From Neoceratodus forsteri (lineage: Eukaryota > Chordata > Ceratodontiformes > Ceratodontidae), in the NCBI GenBank assembly GCA_016271365.2, contig CM028132.1:1189457001-1189521000 (forward strand): a stretch of 64,000 nt of DNA. Reading direction: 5' to 3'. Below the pieces are notes generated by a model, which saw nothing but the letters and a program-made list of their open reading frames with translations, ran no database searches and was not told where the DNA came from. Position 1 is the first letter of the stretch. Each line of letters begins with the position of its first letter. This document shows positions 1 through 11,189 of the stretch, piece after piece. The translations under genes were made by a program, and so were the position numbers.

Positions 1-775
1 AGGGCCTCCCAGGCTTATCCCTCTGGGCGGGGCCATGGACCAGATCACATCAATGGAAACTCATCGTTAAGTCACTGCCCAGCATTGTGGAGGATAGTAC
101 AGAGACGTAGAGTCAGGGCATCATATATGGAGCGGGTTGAGAAGTTTTTGCTAATGGTGAGCTCCCTAAGAGGCATAGTGTACAATGACATAGTACCCAA
201 CTCATGGCATCCTGCATGCCTCCTGACATCTGAGCTCCTGCAACTGTTTCCCCCCTGTCCTCTGCCAGGGCTCAATCATGTGCCATTCGCTTGCCCCCCC
301 CCCCACTGACCTGGAGGAGTAGGAGGAGGAGGAGGAGGAGGAGAGCAGTCCCTAGGATGCTCAATCGTCGTCCTCCCAACTGTCCCTCTGATGCTATGAG
401 TCTGTATCCAAACCCGGGGCATCGGCATCACAGACGGAAGTCCAGCTGCTACACTGGCGGGCCCACCCCATATTTCTATGTTTCTGTGGTTTTATATAAT
501 GTAGAACATGAATATATATTGCGTGAAATAAGTCTTGCTATGTTTTCTTATGGATGAGGCTGCTCTGCTAAATTAATAAAAACATTAACTTTCACATAAG
601 CAAATCTTTATTGAAATCAAAATGTAGACAGAAAGGAAATCTCTATAAAATTCTGTTTAAAACAGAGCATGTTTGTGATATTGATGTCCATTATGTCATC
701 ATCTGTCAGTAGCACAGTTGTTATGTGATGCTGTAGCACTGCATTTCCTTGGATTTATGCATCTTTTTTTTTTAA
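1..775. other. Unassigned sequence with a short GGA-rich stretch
   Basis: No protein family is recognisable here. A purine-rich (GGA)n stretch lies near 315-345, and the second half is AT-rich. Short open frames occur on both strands but share no motif with known proteins, and their composition is that of non-coding DNA. Confidence 0.5.
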
Positions 776-1206
776 TATTATCTTTTTTCTGCCCACCTGG
801 CTAGGGCTCAGTGATGACATATCGCCTATCCGGAGCTCCTTCTTCTCTGTCGGGGATCACTCTGCATGGCAGTGGGGTGGTATTTTTGTGGTTGCAGAAC
901 GTGGCTACATTGTCCCGCCCCTGCCCCTGAGGACACCAGTGAACAGGACTGAAGTCCAAGTGGTAAGCCATGGTGAGGCACGGCTACTGCCACTTGCCTA
1001 ATGATGCCCTCCCCTCCTGACACCATCCACTAGATGGCACAGTTCCAAACCCACCCCAAGATAGGAGAGTTGCCAATCAGTGACTCAATCCAGCTCCCCC
1101 CCAGCTGACCCCTGGCATCCCAGGCTTGCTCCCGAACCCGAGTCATCAGTGTAGCGCGAGGTGTGGCGTCCAGCATCTCAACCCTCAGTGCCATCAGGCT
1201 GGTGAT
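776..1206 (-). mobile_element. tRNA-type SINE, copy 1
   Basis: Read on the minus strand, the element opens with a GCCTGATGGCACTGAGGG segment that resembles a pol III A box. About 50 bp further it has a GGGTTCGGGAGC segment that resembles a B box (GGTTCGANNCC). The 3' end is a GCCAGGTGGGCAG stretch followed by an A-rich tail. The same head and broadly the same body recur at three other places in the window, in both orientations. I infer a tRNA-derived SINE of about 400-500 bp; the partner LINE and the family name are unknown. Confidence 0.65.
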
Positions 1207-1384
1207 TTATGCATCTTCTGCAGCATTCTCCATACTCTCTGCACTGGTGGTAGCCTGGAAAAGAAAAAAAAAAAGGCTGTAAGAAAAACGAAATAATGCA
1301 GTTTACTTATTTTTTTATGCAACCTCATTTTACCAGATTAAGGCACATGGTGTTTGCTTCTGCAATTCCAAAGTATGCAGCATT
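1207..1384. other. Unassigned spacer
   Basis: AT-rich sequence with an A-run near 1262-1274. No coding or structural signal seen. Confidence 0.4.
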
Positions 1385-1680
1385 CATAATACCATTTGTA
1401 GTGGCATACTTGCCAATTTTCCCACATCAGGAACTGGGGTTAAACCCAGTACTGACACTGTAGTGCAGTATGAGTGGGGTACTGCACTCCTGAGGTGCCG
1501 TCCTTCAGGTGAGACATTAAACTAAGGTCCTGTCTGCCTGTTCTGGTGGTTGTTCAGGTAGATGTTAAAGATCCCATGGCACTTGCCAAAAAGATTAATG
1601 AAATTTTCCCAATGTCTTGACCAAATGTCCCCCATTCACCAAAAATACCACCACCAACTTAATCTGGTTCAGTTTTAGTT
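1385..1680 (+). mobile_element. Ancient vertebrate SINE-core-like repeat
   Basis: The stretch reading GAGGTGCCGTCCTTCAGGTG, then AGACATTAAACTAAGGTCC, then GTTAAAGATCCCATGGCAC matches from memory a conserved SINE core (Deu/V-type) that is widespread in sharks, lobe-finned fish and amphibians. No intact promoter or tail is visible, so this is an old fragment. The family assignment rests on recall of the core, not on a search. Confidence 0.5.
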
Positions 1681-1689
1681 GGTTTCTAT

Positions 1690-2110
1690 CTGTAACTCCC
1701 TCCACCTTGGGACGAGGCTTAAAAAAGCAGAATTGCTTAGCTCTCCATTCCCGGTCAATGAACGAATTTTAGAGCGAATCTTGGGTGTGTAAGTGGCGTA
1801 GCTGGTGCGCCTTCATTTTGGAGGGTAGCATTCTGCACTTCCTTAATAACACTGTCTGCAGTTTTTACAGACATGCCAGCTACCTCACTCAGTGCATCGG
1901 CAGAGAGAGCATCCAAAAGGGCACTGTGTAGCTCTCTGTTTGCAGGTTTACGCCTCTGTAGCCATGGGACAAGGGACGTCTTGCCAAACTCGCTGACTCA
2001 CCAGACAGTAGACGCAGGGCAGAATGGAGTGCAAATGGCGGAGCTCCATGCACTAGGGAGACAGCAATCAACTTAATTAGCAGAAGTCGACAGTGCTGTC
2101 AGTCACAGTA
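1690..2110 (-). pseudogene. Possible degraded coding fragment, unidentified
   Basis: On the minus strand, one frame stays open for about 76 codons (roughly 2,010 down to 1,785). It has a protein-like, helix-rich composition including NRELHSALLDAL and GMSVKTADSVIKEVQNA. The frame is closed by stops on both sides and no start or splice signals are convincing. It could be a relic of a transposon accessory or transposase protein or of a host exon. I do not recognise the family. Confidence 0.25.
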
Positions 2111-3002
2111 ATCAACTGCATTTGAAAGGCTGTAGCTGTACTGTGAGTGATGTCAGCAAACAGCTGAAAGAGATGGAGCATGAATTTAGTTGCCGCATTC
2201 ATGTCGGCAGAGATGCTAGTGCTAAACAAGAGCGACCTTTTCATGTTCTACAGTATTTTTATATTATGCTGAAACAGTGTAACCATAGGTGTAAAGTCAG
2301 CTTCTTCTGTTCAGAGTACTATACCATCTGACAAAGGGAAAAGTGTGGCCTGACAGGTTTTGCACTGTAACACCTTTGTATAATATTATAGGGGCACAGT
2401 AGGGCCCCTGTAGTTAGGGCTGGATCAGCAGTTCAGTGTTAAACCCAAATTTTTATACCTTAAAACTTTGCTGTCCTTTGATGAATTAGCACAAAATGTG
2501 GCACGTGCGGTCAAGCTGTCAGAGTCTCAAGATTTGAACAGTTTAGTTTCATGATGGCATCTTGTACAGTTTTCAAGATACAGAGCATAAAAAAGGGAAA
2601 CATCTACCCTATACTTAACAGTGAATATTTTTTGCTCTCACCTATAGCTTAGACAGTATGGAATTAATTTCTTCATGAAATTTTCAGGGAGGATGGGGCC
2701 TGTGTCAAGGGTGTGCCTTTGTATGATTTGGTTAAAACATAGTATACAGTTTTTTAATTAAAACGATTTTTGAGATAACATTCAAGTTCGATCAATAAAA
2801 AAAAGTTGTAGCTGTTAACAGGTCATGATTTAACTGTTCGTGTGCAGAGAAATACTGATCACGAAAGGTTAAAAAAAAAAAACATTGCGAGTGGATATTT
2901 GCATGATTTACTTGTCATGGGGAAAAAAACAGTTGAGATGGCTGGCATTTTCCTTTTACTGTTTAAACTTACAAACAGTAAAAGTACAATCAAATTATGT
3001 AT
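2111..3002. other. Unassigned AT-rich sequence
   Basis: Short open frames only. Homopolymer runs occur near 2870-2882. Nothing identifiable on either strand. Confidence 0.45.
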
Positions 3003-3077
3003 TTAAAAAACAAACATACACCTGAACCTAGCTAAACGGGACCCGTTTAGCTAGATTCTGATGTTTGTTTTTAAAGT
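3003..3077. repeat. Near-perfect 75-bp hairpin
   Basis: The core is a perfect inverted repeat with 13-bp arms (CTAGCTAAACGGG and its complement) around a single base at 3041. The symmetry continues outward with mismatches into A-rich/T-rich arms containing AACAAACAT and ATGTTTGTT, giving arms of about 37 bp. It has no obvious target duplication. Confidence 0.7.
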
Positions 3078-3227
3078 TGCCAGAAATACCTTTTCTAGGC
3101 ACCCAAAATCCCGTGTATCCAACTTAGCGAGAGGAGCTGTTCACTCACGTTCTCTGTATGAGAACAGTGGGACTTTCTTGACTTCTGCAGCCACAGCTGG
3201 AACTCGTGCTGTGGACTGCAGTGAGCC

Positions 3228-3394
3228 ATTTTCCTGGTGTCTAGTGGCACTCCCTCCATTGCTATCCCAGTATGTATGTAATGTTGCCCTGTTATCTAGT
3301 GGCACCCCCACTGTCCGATTGCTGTCCCTGTAAGATGGTTTTCTTTCCCTGGTGTCTAGTGGCACCCCCACCCTCCGCTCGCCATTCCTGTAAT
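3228..3394 (+). repeat. Minisatellite, left part (three units)
   Basis: Three tandem units of about 55-60 bp share the core CTGGTGTCTAGTGGCACCCC followed by CACCCTCCGATC-like and CCCTGTAATG-like segments. The array is cut by a minus-strand LINE and resumes beyond it with four more units, so the LINE inserted into a pre-existing minisatellite. Confidence 0.75.
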
Positions 3395-4574
3395 GATTTA
3401 TGCGTTTATTTTAATTTTATTAACCGGGTAAGCATACTGGGCCACATGACCCTTTTACAGGCATGACCTGGAACATGCACCAAAATTACAAAATATAAAA
3501 CATGCAATACATTATATAACAATTATTGATAACATTTACAACAAAAATCAGACATTAAATGTGCTTTATACAAAGTTTTAAAACAATAAAAACTAGTTCC
3601 AGTCCGGATTTCTGGATGTAATGAATTCCAGTTTTTTGTAACAACATAATCAAATGACCTTGGACCTGTTGAGGTTTTAAGATGTGGGATAGTTAAAGTG
3701 TCATCTGAATACAAACATGACTGCTTGTTTTGGGGAATAATAATGCCTGTTAGTGGTCCCATATCCCCCATTCTCAAAGCCTTGTAGATCTTACAATTCA
3801 TATAGACACAATCTCTACTATTAAGGGGTAATCAATTTAAATTTTGATATAGAGTACAATGATGTTCCCTATACTTTGCACATAGAGCAAATCTACTAAT
3901 TGCATTATACGTTGATGTTCTTTTTGAAAAGAAAAAAAAACTATACAGCACCCCACCCCATACCACACTTCTATAATCTAATGAAGGAAGAAAACAGGCT
4001 TGAGATAAAACTTTTCTTGTACTGTCCGTGAGCAATCCCTGGGACCTATATAGAGCACCCAGTTTTTTATGTAGTATGTTACAAGTTTAATCAACATGTG
4101 CATCAAATGTTAACTGGCAATCCAGTGTTACACCTAAGTATTTAAAATTACTCACTTCCTCCAAATAACTTTCATCCACAAATTTTAAAGTTAATTTATC
4201 ATTTATTCTACTAGCCTTTTGTGCCATACAAAATATAATTTTCTTTGTTTTCTTTTTGTTCATCAACAACCTGTTTTGTAAAAAACGTCTAGTCAAATTA
4301 TGAAACTCATTTTCCAATTTAACATTCACTGCTTTCAAATCATTATCTGCCAAATACAAAACCACATCATCTGTGTATAAGATAATATTAGACCATGTAA
4401 GTTGCTGAGGCAGGTCGTTGATGAACAAAGAAAATAACAGAGGTCCAAGAATGGACCCCCTGTGGTACACCATGAGTCACTGTTCGAATATCTGGTAAAG
4501 CCCCATTCATTCTAACTATTTCTTCTCTATTAGTTAAATAACTTGTGAACCAGTCAACTACAGGCTTACTCATT
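3395..4574 (-). mobile_element. 5'-truncated LINE, reverse transcriptase C-terminal half
   Basis: Minus-strand frames encode the second half of a non-LTR reverse transcriptase. In order they show a WFTSYLTNRE thumb-side segment, HGVPQG, SILGPLLFSLFINDLP, a YTDD active-site block (usually YADD), then SNFKYLGVTLD, and a 3' ORF end with WNSLHPEIRTG. At least three frame breaks interrupt it. The 3' terminus is an AT-rich tail (TTAATAAAATTAAAATAA). The motif set fits the Jockey/CR1/L2 superfamily; the exact clade is not clear. Endonuclease and the RT fingers are missing, as expected for 5' truncation. Confidence 0.75.
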
Positions 4575-4815
4575 TAATCTTTTCCTGGTGTTTAGTGGCA
4601 CCCCCACCCTCCCATCACTGTCTCCATAATTATTTTATTTTTTCCTGGTGTCTAGTGGCACCCCCACCCTCCGATCAACATCCCTGTTAAGTTTTGTCTT
4701 TCCCTGGTGTCTAGTGGCACCTTCCACCCTCTGATCACCATCCCCATAATGTTTTTGACTTTCCCTGGTATCTAGTGGCACCCCCCACCCTCTGATCACC
4801 GTCCCTGTCTAAAAT
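4575..4815 (+). repeat. Minisatellite, right part (four units)
   Basis: Four further units of the CTGGTGTCTAGTGGCACC minisatellite continue here after the LINE. They are more regular than the three units on the other side, with the CCCACCCTCTGATCACC segment well conserved. The array ends in an A-rich AAAATAAAGAAAATGG stretch. Confidence 0.75.
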
Positions 4816-4869
4816 AAAGAAAATGGTCCTCCAGTGGTTTTCTTTTTCTCTTAAACCTGCAAAAAAAAA

Positions 4870-5680
4870 TGGTCACTTGCTGATCTGATCGCACCACCCC
4901 TACCTCCCACTCAGCACCCACCACCCCACTCCCACCAGTACACCCCTACACACATCCTCACTCACCTGAACAGGTCACCCGGTGAAGATCCATTCTCCCT
5001 TCAAAGACACGTCTTGCTGCTGCAACCAGCGACTGCAATATGATAAACTAAGGCAAGTGCAGTTCAGTGTATTTCAGTGGGTTTTCAACTTTGATGCATA
5101 ACTTTGCCATTTTTGAATATTTTGACACCAGATTTTCAACATAGCCTTTTGGGACCCCACTTCATGAACAATGGTGGTGGAATTACACAAATCCGGCCCA
5201 AAAAGATGATTATGCAGTTGCTTGGCGCAATCACCTTTTGGGTGGGATTTGAAAAACGTCACCACCCTTGTTCATGTGTAAGAAGGCTATGTTTAAAATT
5301 TGGGGTCAAAATATGTAAAAATGGCAACGTTATGGGAATACATTGAAATTTTACTACGCTTGCTCATAACCTTGGTAATTTTAAATATTTTGACCCCAAA
5401 TTTTCAACATAGTAATTTTTTACACCACCTATGAATGTGATAGCTGTAATTGTTTTTCAAATCCTGGCCAAAATGTGTTTTTGTACCTGTGGCACAGAAT
5501 GACGTTTTGGTAGCGTAGAATGACGTTTTGGCAGGGATTTGAACATTTTCAGTACCGGGTTCATGAGGTGGGGTAATAAGAAGGCTATGCTGACAATTTA
5601 GTTGCTGTTTTGCTACAAATCCAAGCACAGGACCCAGTGGGCCGTGTGCTTCCACAGCAACATACATGTACACATCTACA
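4870..5680 (+). repeat. C-rich plus palindromic dispersed repeat, copy 1
   Basis: A C-rich block (to about 5,045) is followed by an AT-rich segment built of inverted repeats. One pair runs AATATTTTGACACCAGATTT...CACCACCCTTGTTCATG and its complement; another is AAAATTTGGGGTCAAAATAT with its complement about 100 bp on. The same order of parts, including ATTTTCAACAT and TTTTGGGACCCC, recurs near 59.8-61.1 kb, so this is a dispersed family. No open frame or transposon terminus was found. Confidence 0.55.
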
Positions 5681-5785
5681 GAGGGATGGGAGCACTGGGC
5701 CCATAGGGCCCTGCACTCCCACAGGCAAATGAGGATTCAATTATACTATCTCAAAAAGTAAGGACATTAATTGCAAAAAACATAA

Positions 5786-5973
5786 TTGATGCATCAGTTA
5801 GGGTAACTTAATGTCACAAAAGTAGGGAAGTGTGGTGTTAGGTTTCCAACCCTAATGCTCCACACCCAACCCCCAAACAACAAAAGGAAAAAATATTAGG
5901 GTTTTGGGTCTCTCAAGTCTTGGTGAATCAGTGGTGGGGTCTTCCTTGGGTTTTGTCAACCCTAATGCTCACC
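5786..5973 (+). repeat. Left arm of a ~2-kb inverted repeat
   Basis: This segment (CATCAGTTAGGGTAACTTAA through TTGGGTTTTGTCAACCCTAATGC) matches the reverse complement of 7463-7790. The right arm has about 100 extra bases, which are a CR1 3' end. Between the arms lies an L2 tail. The pair may be two copies of one repeat in opposite orientation or the ends of a single element. Confidence 0.6.
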
Positions 5974-6024
5974 CGTCTCCCCAGCCCCTAGCCTCCAATC
6001 CGATACACAAGATACAACTCCAAG

Positions 6025-6174
6025 CCACTGCCTCAGAGATAGATAGATAGATAGATAGATACTTTATTTATAAAGCGTCCCTTCTCAGAGGCTCAGAGCA
6101 CTGTACAATTTCTTTGAACAGCAACCATCAGGAAAGTTCCAGCAACATATTGCAGAATTTAAATCAACAAATAA

Positions 6175-6238
<64 letters not shown>

Positions 6239-6268
6239 GTCTATCTGTATCTGTCTATCTATCTCTGT

Positions 6269-6337
<69 letters not shown>

Positions 6338-7345
6338 GTCTGTCATACAAAAACACAACAGTCAGAAAAATATAAGACCTTCAATAATTATATAGTTATA
6401 TGCTTGGTTGAACAAAAATGTTTTAAGCCCTTTTTTAAAGGTTTCCACCGAGGGTGCCTTCCTCAGATAGCTTGGCAGTGAATTCCACAGGGCTGGTGTG
6501 GCAATGGTGGAAGCACAATCTCCAGATTGCCACGACCTAGCCCTCGGCACCACCAGGAGGCAACCGTTGGAGGAATGGAGAGCTTGAGATGGGCCGTGGG
6601 GAACCAGGAGGTCCTGCGGATAGTTTGGTCCCTGGCTGTGCAGGGCTGTATAGGTCAGTAATCTGACCTCGAAGCAATCCTCCACCTTATTGGCAGCCAG
6701 TGCAGTTCACGAAGGACAGGCGTAACATGATCAAATCTCGAGGCGCCAGGCAACAGCCAGGCTGCTGTGTTCTGCACCAGCTGCAGACGGTGGAGATTGC
6801 CTCCAGATAGCCCAAGGTACAGAGCATTGCAGTAATTTAATCTGGATGTGACAAAGGCATGCACTAGATTGGCAAGTCTTCAGCTGGTATCAGGGCCTGG
6901 ATCTGGGCAATGTTCCTGAGATGGTAGAAACTACTTTGGATGACAGCTGACACCTGAGTATCAAGTGTCAGACTGTCGTCAAGGACCATGCCCAGATCTC
7001 TGACCCTAGTAGAGAATGTCAAGGGAACACCCCCCTGTATCAAACCAGGGTCATTCCCCAACCTGCCGATGACCAGGATCCACCACCAGTACCTCCGTCT
7101 TGTCTGGGCTGAGTTGTAGCCAGCTTTGAGTCATCCAGTTCTGGATCTCCTCCAGGCAGGTGTTAAGCACAGAGGCTGCCATCTGGTTTCCAGGTACACA
7201 GGACAAGTATAGCTGGGTATCATCAGCATAGCAATGAAAACTTGGCCCATATCACCTGATAACGTCTCCTAACGGCAGCATGTACACTGAACAACAGAGG
7301 CAACAGGACCAACCCTTGTGGAACTCCACAGTGTAAAGGCATATA
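6025..7345 (-). mobile_element. L2-like LINE, 3' part with GATA-type tail
   Basis: Minus-strand frames give an L2 reverse transcriptase C-terminus. The YADDTQLYLS block is near 7,210-7,240, followed by NWMTQSWLQL, KTEVLVVDPG, SSFYHLRNIAQI, VHAFVTSRLNYCN, ELHWLPIRWRI and the terminal [10 protein letters not shown]. Frameshifts separate these pieces. The 3' end reads GCGTCCC...TTTATAAATAAAGTATC and runs into (TATC)n. A second, longer CTAT array sits inside the 3' region. The element is truncated upstream of the active-site block. Confidence 0.8.
6173..6345. repeat. (CTAT)n microsatellite
   Basis: A long tetranucleotide array, mostly CTAT with CTGT interruptions in the middle. It lies within the 3' region of an L2 copy and probably grew from that element's tail-like GATA repeats. 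Confidence 0.95.
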
Positions 7346-7462
7346 CTCTTCAAAGGTAGAGAAGTATGTCTTGCCACAAGTTGTCAACACAATTTGGTGT
7401 ACCTTTCTTCATGTAGGACCTTGTGAGCCCTGTGTGAAGAAAGGAGATCATGTGTGACACTG

Positions 7463-7790
7463 TTAAATCACGGAATAGGGTGGGCATTATGGTTGACAAC
7501 CCCCAAGGAAGACCCCGACACTAATTTGCCAAGACTTGGGAGACCCAACACCCTAGTATTTTTTCCTTTTGCTGCTTAGGGATGGGTGTAGGGCGTTAGT
7601 TGGCTGTTGGTTAACTAGTATCTGCCGCTTATCCATTAGGTAGGGAAATGGGCAGACTAGGTGGGCCAAGCGGTCCTTATCTGCCATCAAATTCTGTGTT
7701 TCTATGTTAGGGTTGGAAACTATAATGCTACATTTCCCTACTTTTGTCACGTTAAGTTACTCTAACTGGTGCATTAATGAAGTTTATTGC
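7463..7790 (-). repeat. Right arm of inverted repeat, containing a CR1 3' end
   Basis: The reverse complement matches 5786-5973 over most of its length. Within it, on the plus strand, about 7,590-7,707 reads GGGCAGACTAGGTGGGCCAA, then CGGTCCTTATCTGCCATCAA, then TGTGTTTCTATG. This is the characteristic 3' terminus of the CR1 copies in this window. The left arm lacks this CR1 piece. Confidence 0.6.
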
Positions 7791-9844
7791 AATGACTAGA
7801 TAGATAGATAGGTACATGTTGGTCCAGGAAAAGGCAACAAACTGTCCAGCTACTCTAGTTGTCCTAAGTACCAACAGGGCTGTTTCTGCCTACCCGAAGT
7901 ATAATTACTGTTGAATTGCCATCCCTGGAATATGATGTCCTCTCTGCCGATCTCAGGTCGCTGTCTAGTCCCCATGAAGGTAGAGCCTAGATGCTGAAGT
8001 GACAGGAAAGGTTCTGGTAACTGAAGAATTTGTATTTGCTCATTCCAGTGGCAGAGGAGTACACCAAAAAGTGTGTTTGTGGGGAGGGGGCAGAATTGCA
8101 TAGAACACCTCAGCCAAGGGCACTGTTCAATTCATAGTCTTACCCTTCAGCTACAAAAGTGAGGGATACCCTGACCCCCTGGCTCCATCGCCTGTGGCTC
8201 ATTCATGGGTGGCACTTGCTACTCCACTCCACTGTGCCCTTTAAGCTCTGCTGGTACGCTTGACTGACCTTGCTCTACTGCTTGCAATTTCTAGCCTCCC
8301 ATACATCCAAGGTATCCCACTCCTTCTGACCTCTCAAGCATGGCTGCTTAGCAGAATCACTTCCTGCTTATGATCTCCAGTCTCCTAGGTTTTTCTGACA
8401 GCTTGCAGGACTGGAATAATCCTTTCTCCAGAGGACCCCACACACACACACACACACACGCACACACACTACCACCACCACAGTCAGGGGCTGAAGTGCC
8501 TTGATCAGTGAAGACTTTGGCTGGGGGATCGGGATGGTACATGAAACGAAAGTGGTGTGGGTGGGGAAACGGAGGCTGTCATGTGGAGAGATGTGTTGGA
8601 GGCCGTAATTTCCCAGATCTGGCCCATTTCCTTCCCATTACACATTGGAGTGCAAATGTGATCGCATCTGTGGGGGGATAATGGACAGTGCTTTGTTACC
8701 CATGCCATCCAAAGCACCACTAGGAGCTGCTTTCTGAGTGATGCAGCACTTCACCCTTCCCCAAGAGGGAGAGCATCCCCATGGACATTCCTTTACCCTC
8801 TCTGCTTTCCTCTCTGTTCCTGTTGTCCAGGCTCTGGGTGTAAACCAGGGTCACCATTGTGCCAAATAGATGCCCCACCACTCCACACTATGGAGCTGGT
8901 CCACACTGGTTTTTAACTATACTTTGGGAACAGGTTCAGACCATACATGATTCATGCTGTTTGAGTTCCTAGGCATGCCGTGCCATAAGTTTATAATGCC
9001 GTGTTTTTAATTGTTGATGTTAAGAAGCATAATTACAAAGCTGTTTTCTGTATTAGTAACAGTAATAGTGTCCACTGGGATCCCTACTGGGATCAGTGCT
9101 CAGTAAAAGTTGCAGCTGGTGTTTGGGACAGCATAAAAAATTACAAAGCCACAGTCCAATCACCAGGAGGTGATGCCATCTGTCATGTCTCTCAGTCGTA
9201 AATCTCAGAGTTGCAGGAATTGTATATCATGTGGCTCGACTGACTAATATTACTTATTTAACTTTTTTTTTATTTCAAGGACTTTGGTGGGTAGCAGAAA
9301 AGGGTCAATAAAATAATATACATTTTTGGCAACTCTACATGACTAAAAGACCTGTGCTACGAATTACATGTGTAGTTTTTCAACATTATCTTGACATCAT
9401 GTTATGACATTGTATAAGTATTCATCAAAGTCAGCTTGCTTTTCTAATGTCAAAAAATTGACATATTTTGCCTTTTCTTTGTAACAAAATTGCTTTCTTG
9501 CTTAGCTTACTTGCCTTACAATTTCCTCTAGTCATAAGTCTGCCAAGCAAAGGCTGAAGCAGCACTATGCCTTCTGTTCCTGCCCTAGTGGGCCATAATT
9601 CTCCTCACAGCCTACTGCTTGTCAATCCTAACTGTTCCCCTCAGTTTTGCTGTGCAGTCCTGTAAATACAGAAATGTTTTTTCACTTATGGCTCACTTGA
9701 ATGCTACTGTGTTTTCTAATTTATGTGTGTGTGTGTGTGTGTGTGCTATGTTTACCATGTTTTAAGTTGCTGGTTATTCATTTTACCTTGAGCAACTGTT
9801 TTAGTATATCTGCCAGTAACTGTGGGTTTGATTTTCAGAGCCCC
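7791..9844. other. Unassigned, with (CA)n and (TG)n microsatellites
   Basis: No recognisable coding sequence. A (CA)n run lies near 8,440-8,470 and a (TG)n run near 9,724-9,747. The rest is of mixed composition with no detectable repeat family. Confidence 0.5.
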
Positions 9845-10124
9845 GAGAATGTCGCAAGCCCCGGGTGCGCCGATCGATTGGCACACGGGACTTGCGGCAT
9901 TCTCCTGGCCGGTGATTAGGATTTTCAATCCCAAGCACCAAATGCCGCAAGTTAGACCATCTTTTCCCTAGTCTAACTTGTGCCATTTTGGGAGGCCCTT
10001 TTTACGGGGTGCACATGCTGCCGTAAAGTGTGGAAAGTGTCTTAACTGCTCCCGATGTTCTCTAATCGGGTGCAGTTGCGTCAAAGGAGTTTAGCGCAGC
10101 TGTGCCAAATAACGGGATTGACGC
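9845..10124. repeat. Chain of five consecutive hairpins
   Basis: Five stem-loops follow one another. (1) 9845-9904: 24-bp arms with 3 mismatches (GAGAATG..CGCAAG.CCCG). (2) 9948-9980: perfect 10-bp CAAGTTAGAC arms. (3) 10001-10027: perfect 7-bp TTTACGG arms. (4) 10044-10077: AACTGC-t-CCCGAT, 12 paired positions with one mismatch. (5) 10078-10124: perfect 7-bp GCGTCAA arms enclosing a GCGCAGCTGTGC near-palindrome. The stems differ in sequence, so this is not a simple tandem repeat. No open frame, TIR or target duplication was recognised. Confidence 0.7.
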
Positions 10125-10799
10125 AAGGCTTGAAGCAGGCCCCGTATCACCCTTTAAAGCTCCTGCCCTCTGTACATATTTATGCTGCTTATATTTAAAA
10201 ATCAACTCTCTACTATAATAAAAAAGCTTTAAACCACTAGATTTACACCAATTATGTTTTAGCTTCAGTTTTTCTAGGTTTTTTTTTACTTTTACCTGTT
10301 GATCTACTAAATATTACAGATAATGCAATTCAAATATGTCTCAGAGCCCTTCAAGTATATCTGGCTTCTGCTGCTAACCTCACAATTCCTATTTGTGACA
10401 TCACAGTCTGTTGTCATGGTGAGCATAAACAAAACTGCTGTGAGGATAACAGGGGGAGAGGCAAATGTTTTTTATAGACTATTTGGATAGATTACCAAGA
10501 TGTACTGTAAATCTTGGAAAGGAACATTGAAAATACAAAAAATGAAGTATTCTCTAGTAAATTATAATAGCAGAAATATCTTATTTATGAAAATACATGC
10601 TGAAGTGCAGAGCTGCTCCTTAATGGTTAGAAAGCTGTGCCTTCCTTATTCCTTCCATACCTTGTTTCCCCATCCTCGTCCCTAGGTGGAAAATGAAAAC
10701 AAGACTATCTTGATCTCTATATTTCCTACCAGGCAAAGTCCATTTCTAATTAAATAAATAACTTGAGAGAGGTTAATTAAAAAAAAAAAAAACTATTAC
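10125..10799. other. Unassigned AT-rich sequence
   Basis: A-runs and short open frames only. Nothing identifiable. Confidence 0.4.
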
Positions 10800-10869
10800 T
10801 TACCCAGGGTCACCCAGCTGCAATGCAACAAATATCTTGTTAGCAGGGTCTTGCTTCTATCTATTCCAC

Positions 10870-11010
10870 AGCTGGGTGGACTGGTGCACTGGAAGGTTAA
10901 GTGACTTGTTCAAGGTCACACAGTGGGTATTTGGCTCTACTAGGATCTGAACCTGTGATCTCTTGGTTCCCAAGTTGGTGCTCTAACTGCTAGGTTACAC
11001 TACTTCCTTC
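10870..11010 (-). mobile_element. MIR-like CORE-SINE
   Basis: Read on the minus strand, a tRNA-like head carries TAGCAGTTAGAGCACC and the B-box-like GGTTCAGATCC. It is followed by the CORE-type segment TGTGTGACCTTGAACAAGTC with CACTTAACCTTCC. The order and spacing are those of MIR-type CORE-SINEs, which are ancient in vertebrates. The copy is partial, and the LINE-derived tail is not visible. Confidence 0.7.
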
Positions 11011-11189
11011 TTTCTCCAATGGACTTTCATATATCCCAGGTTACACTTTAGACTCTTGACTGTTTAATGAGTACTGTTTAGGCACCACTGTGATTTCCTG
11101 AGATGTGGCACTGTGTCCATTTATTGAACAGTGGTGTCATGTTTTTTCCTCTGAAGCTTTCACAGGCATTAGTGAGGAAGTTTAGGGGC

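Noticed and set aside
6114..6395. Open frame of repeated SIYL residues
   Set aside because: It is the translation of a (CTAT)n microsatellite.
9845..10124. Cluster of transcription terminators or microRNA genes
   Set aside because: No T-runs after the stems, loops and arm lengths vary widely, and there is no expression evidence. Reported only as a structural repeat.
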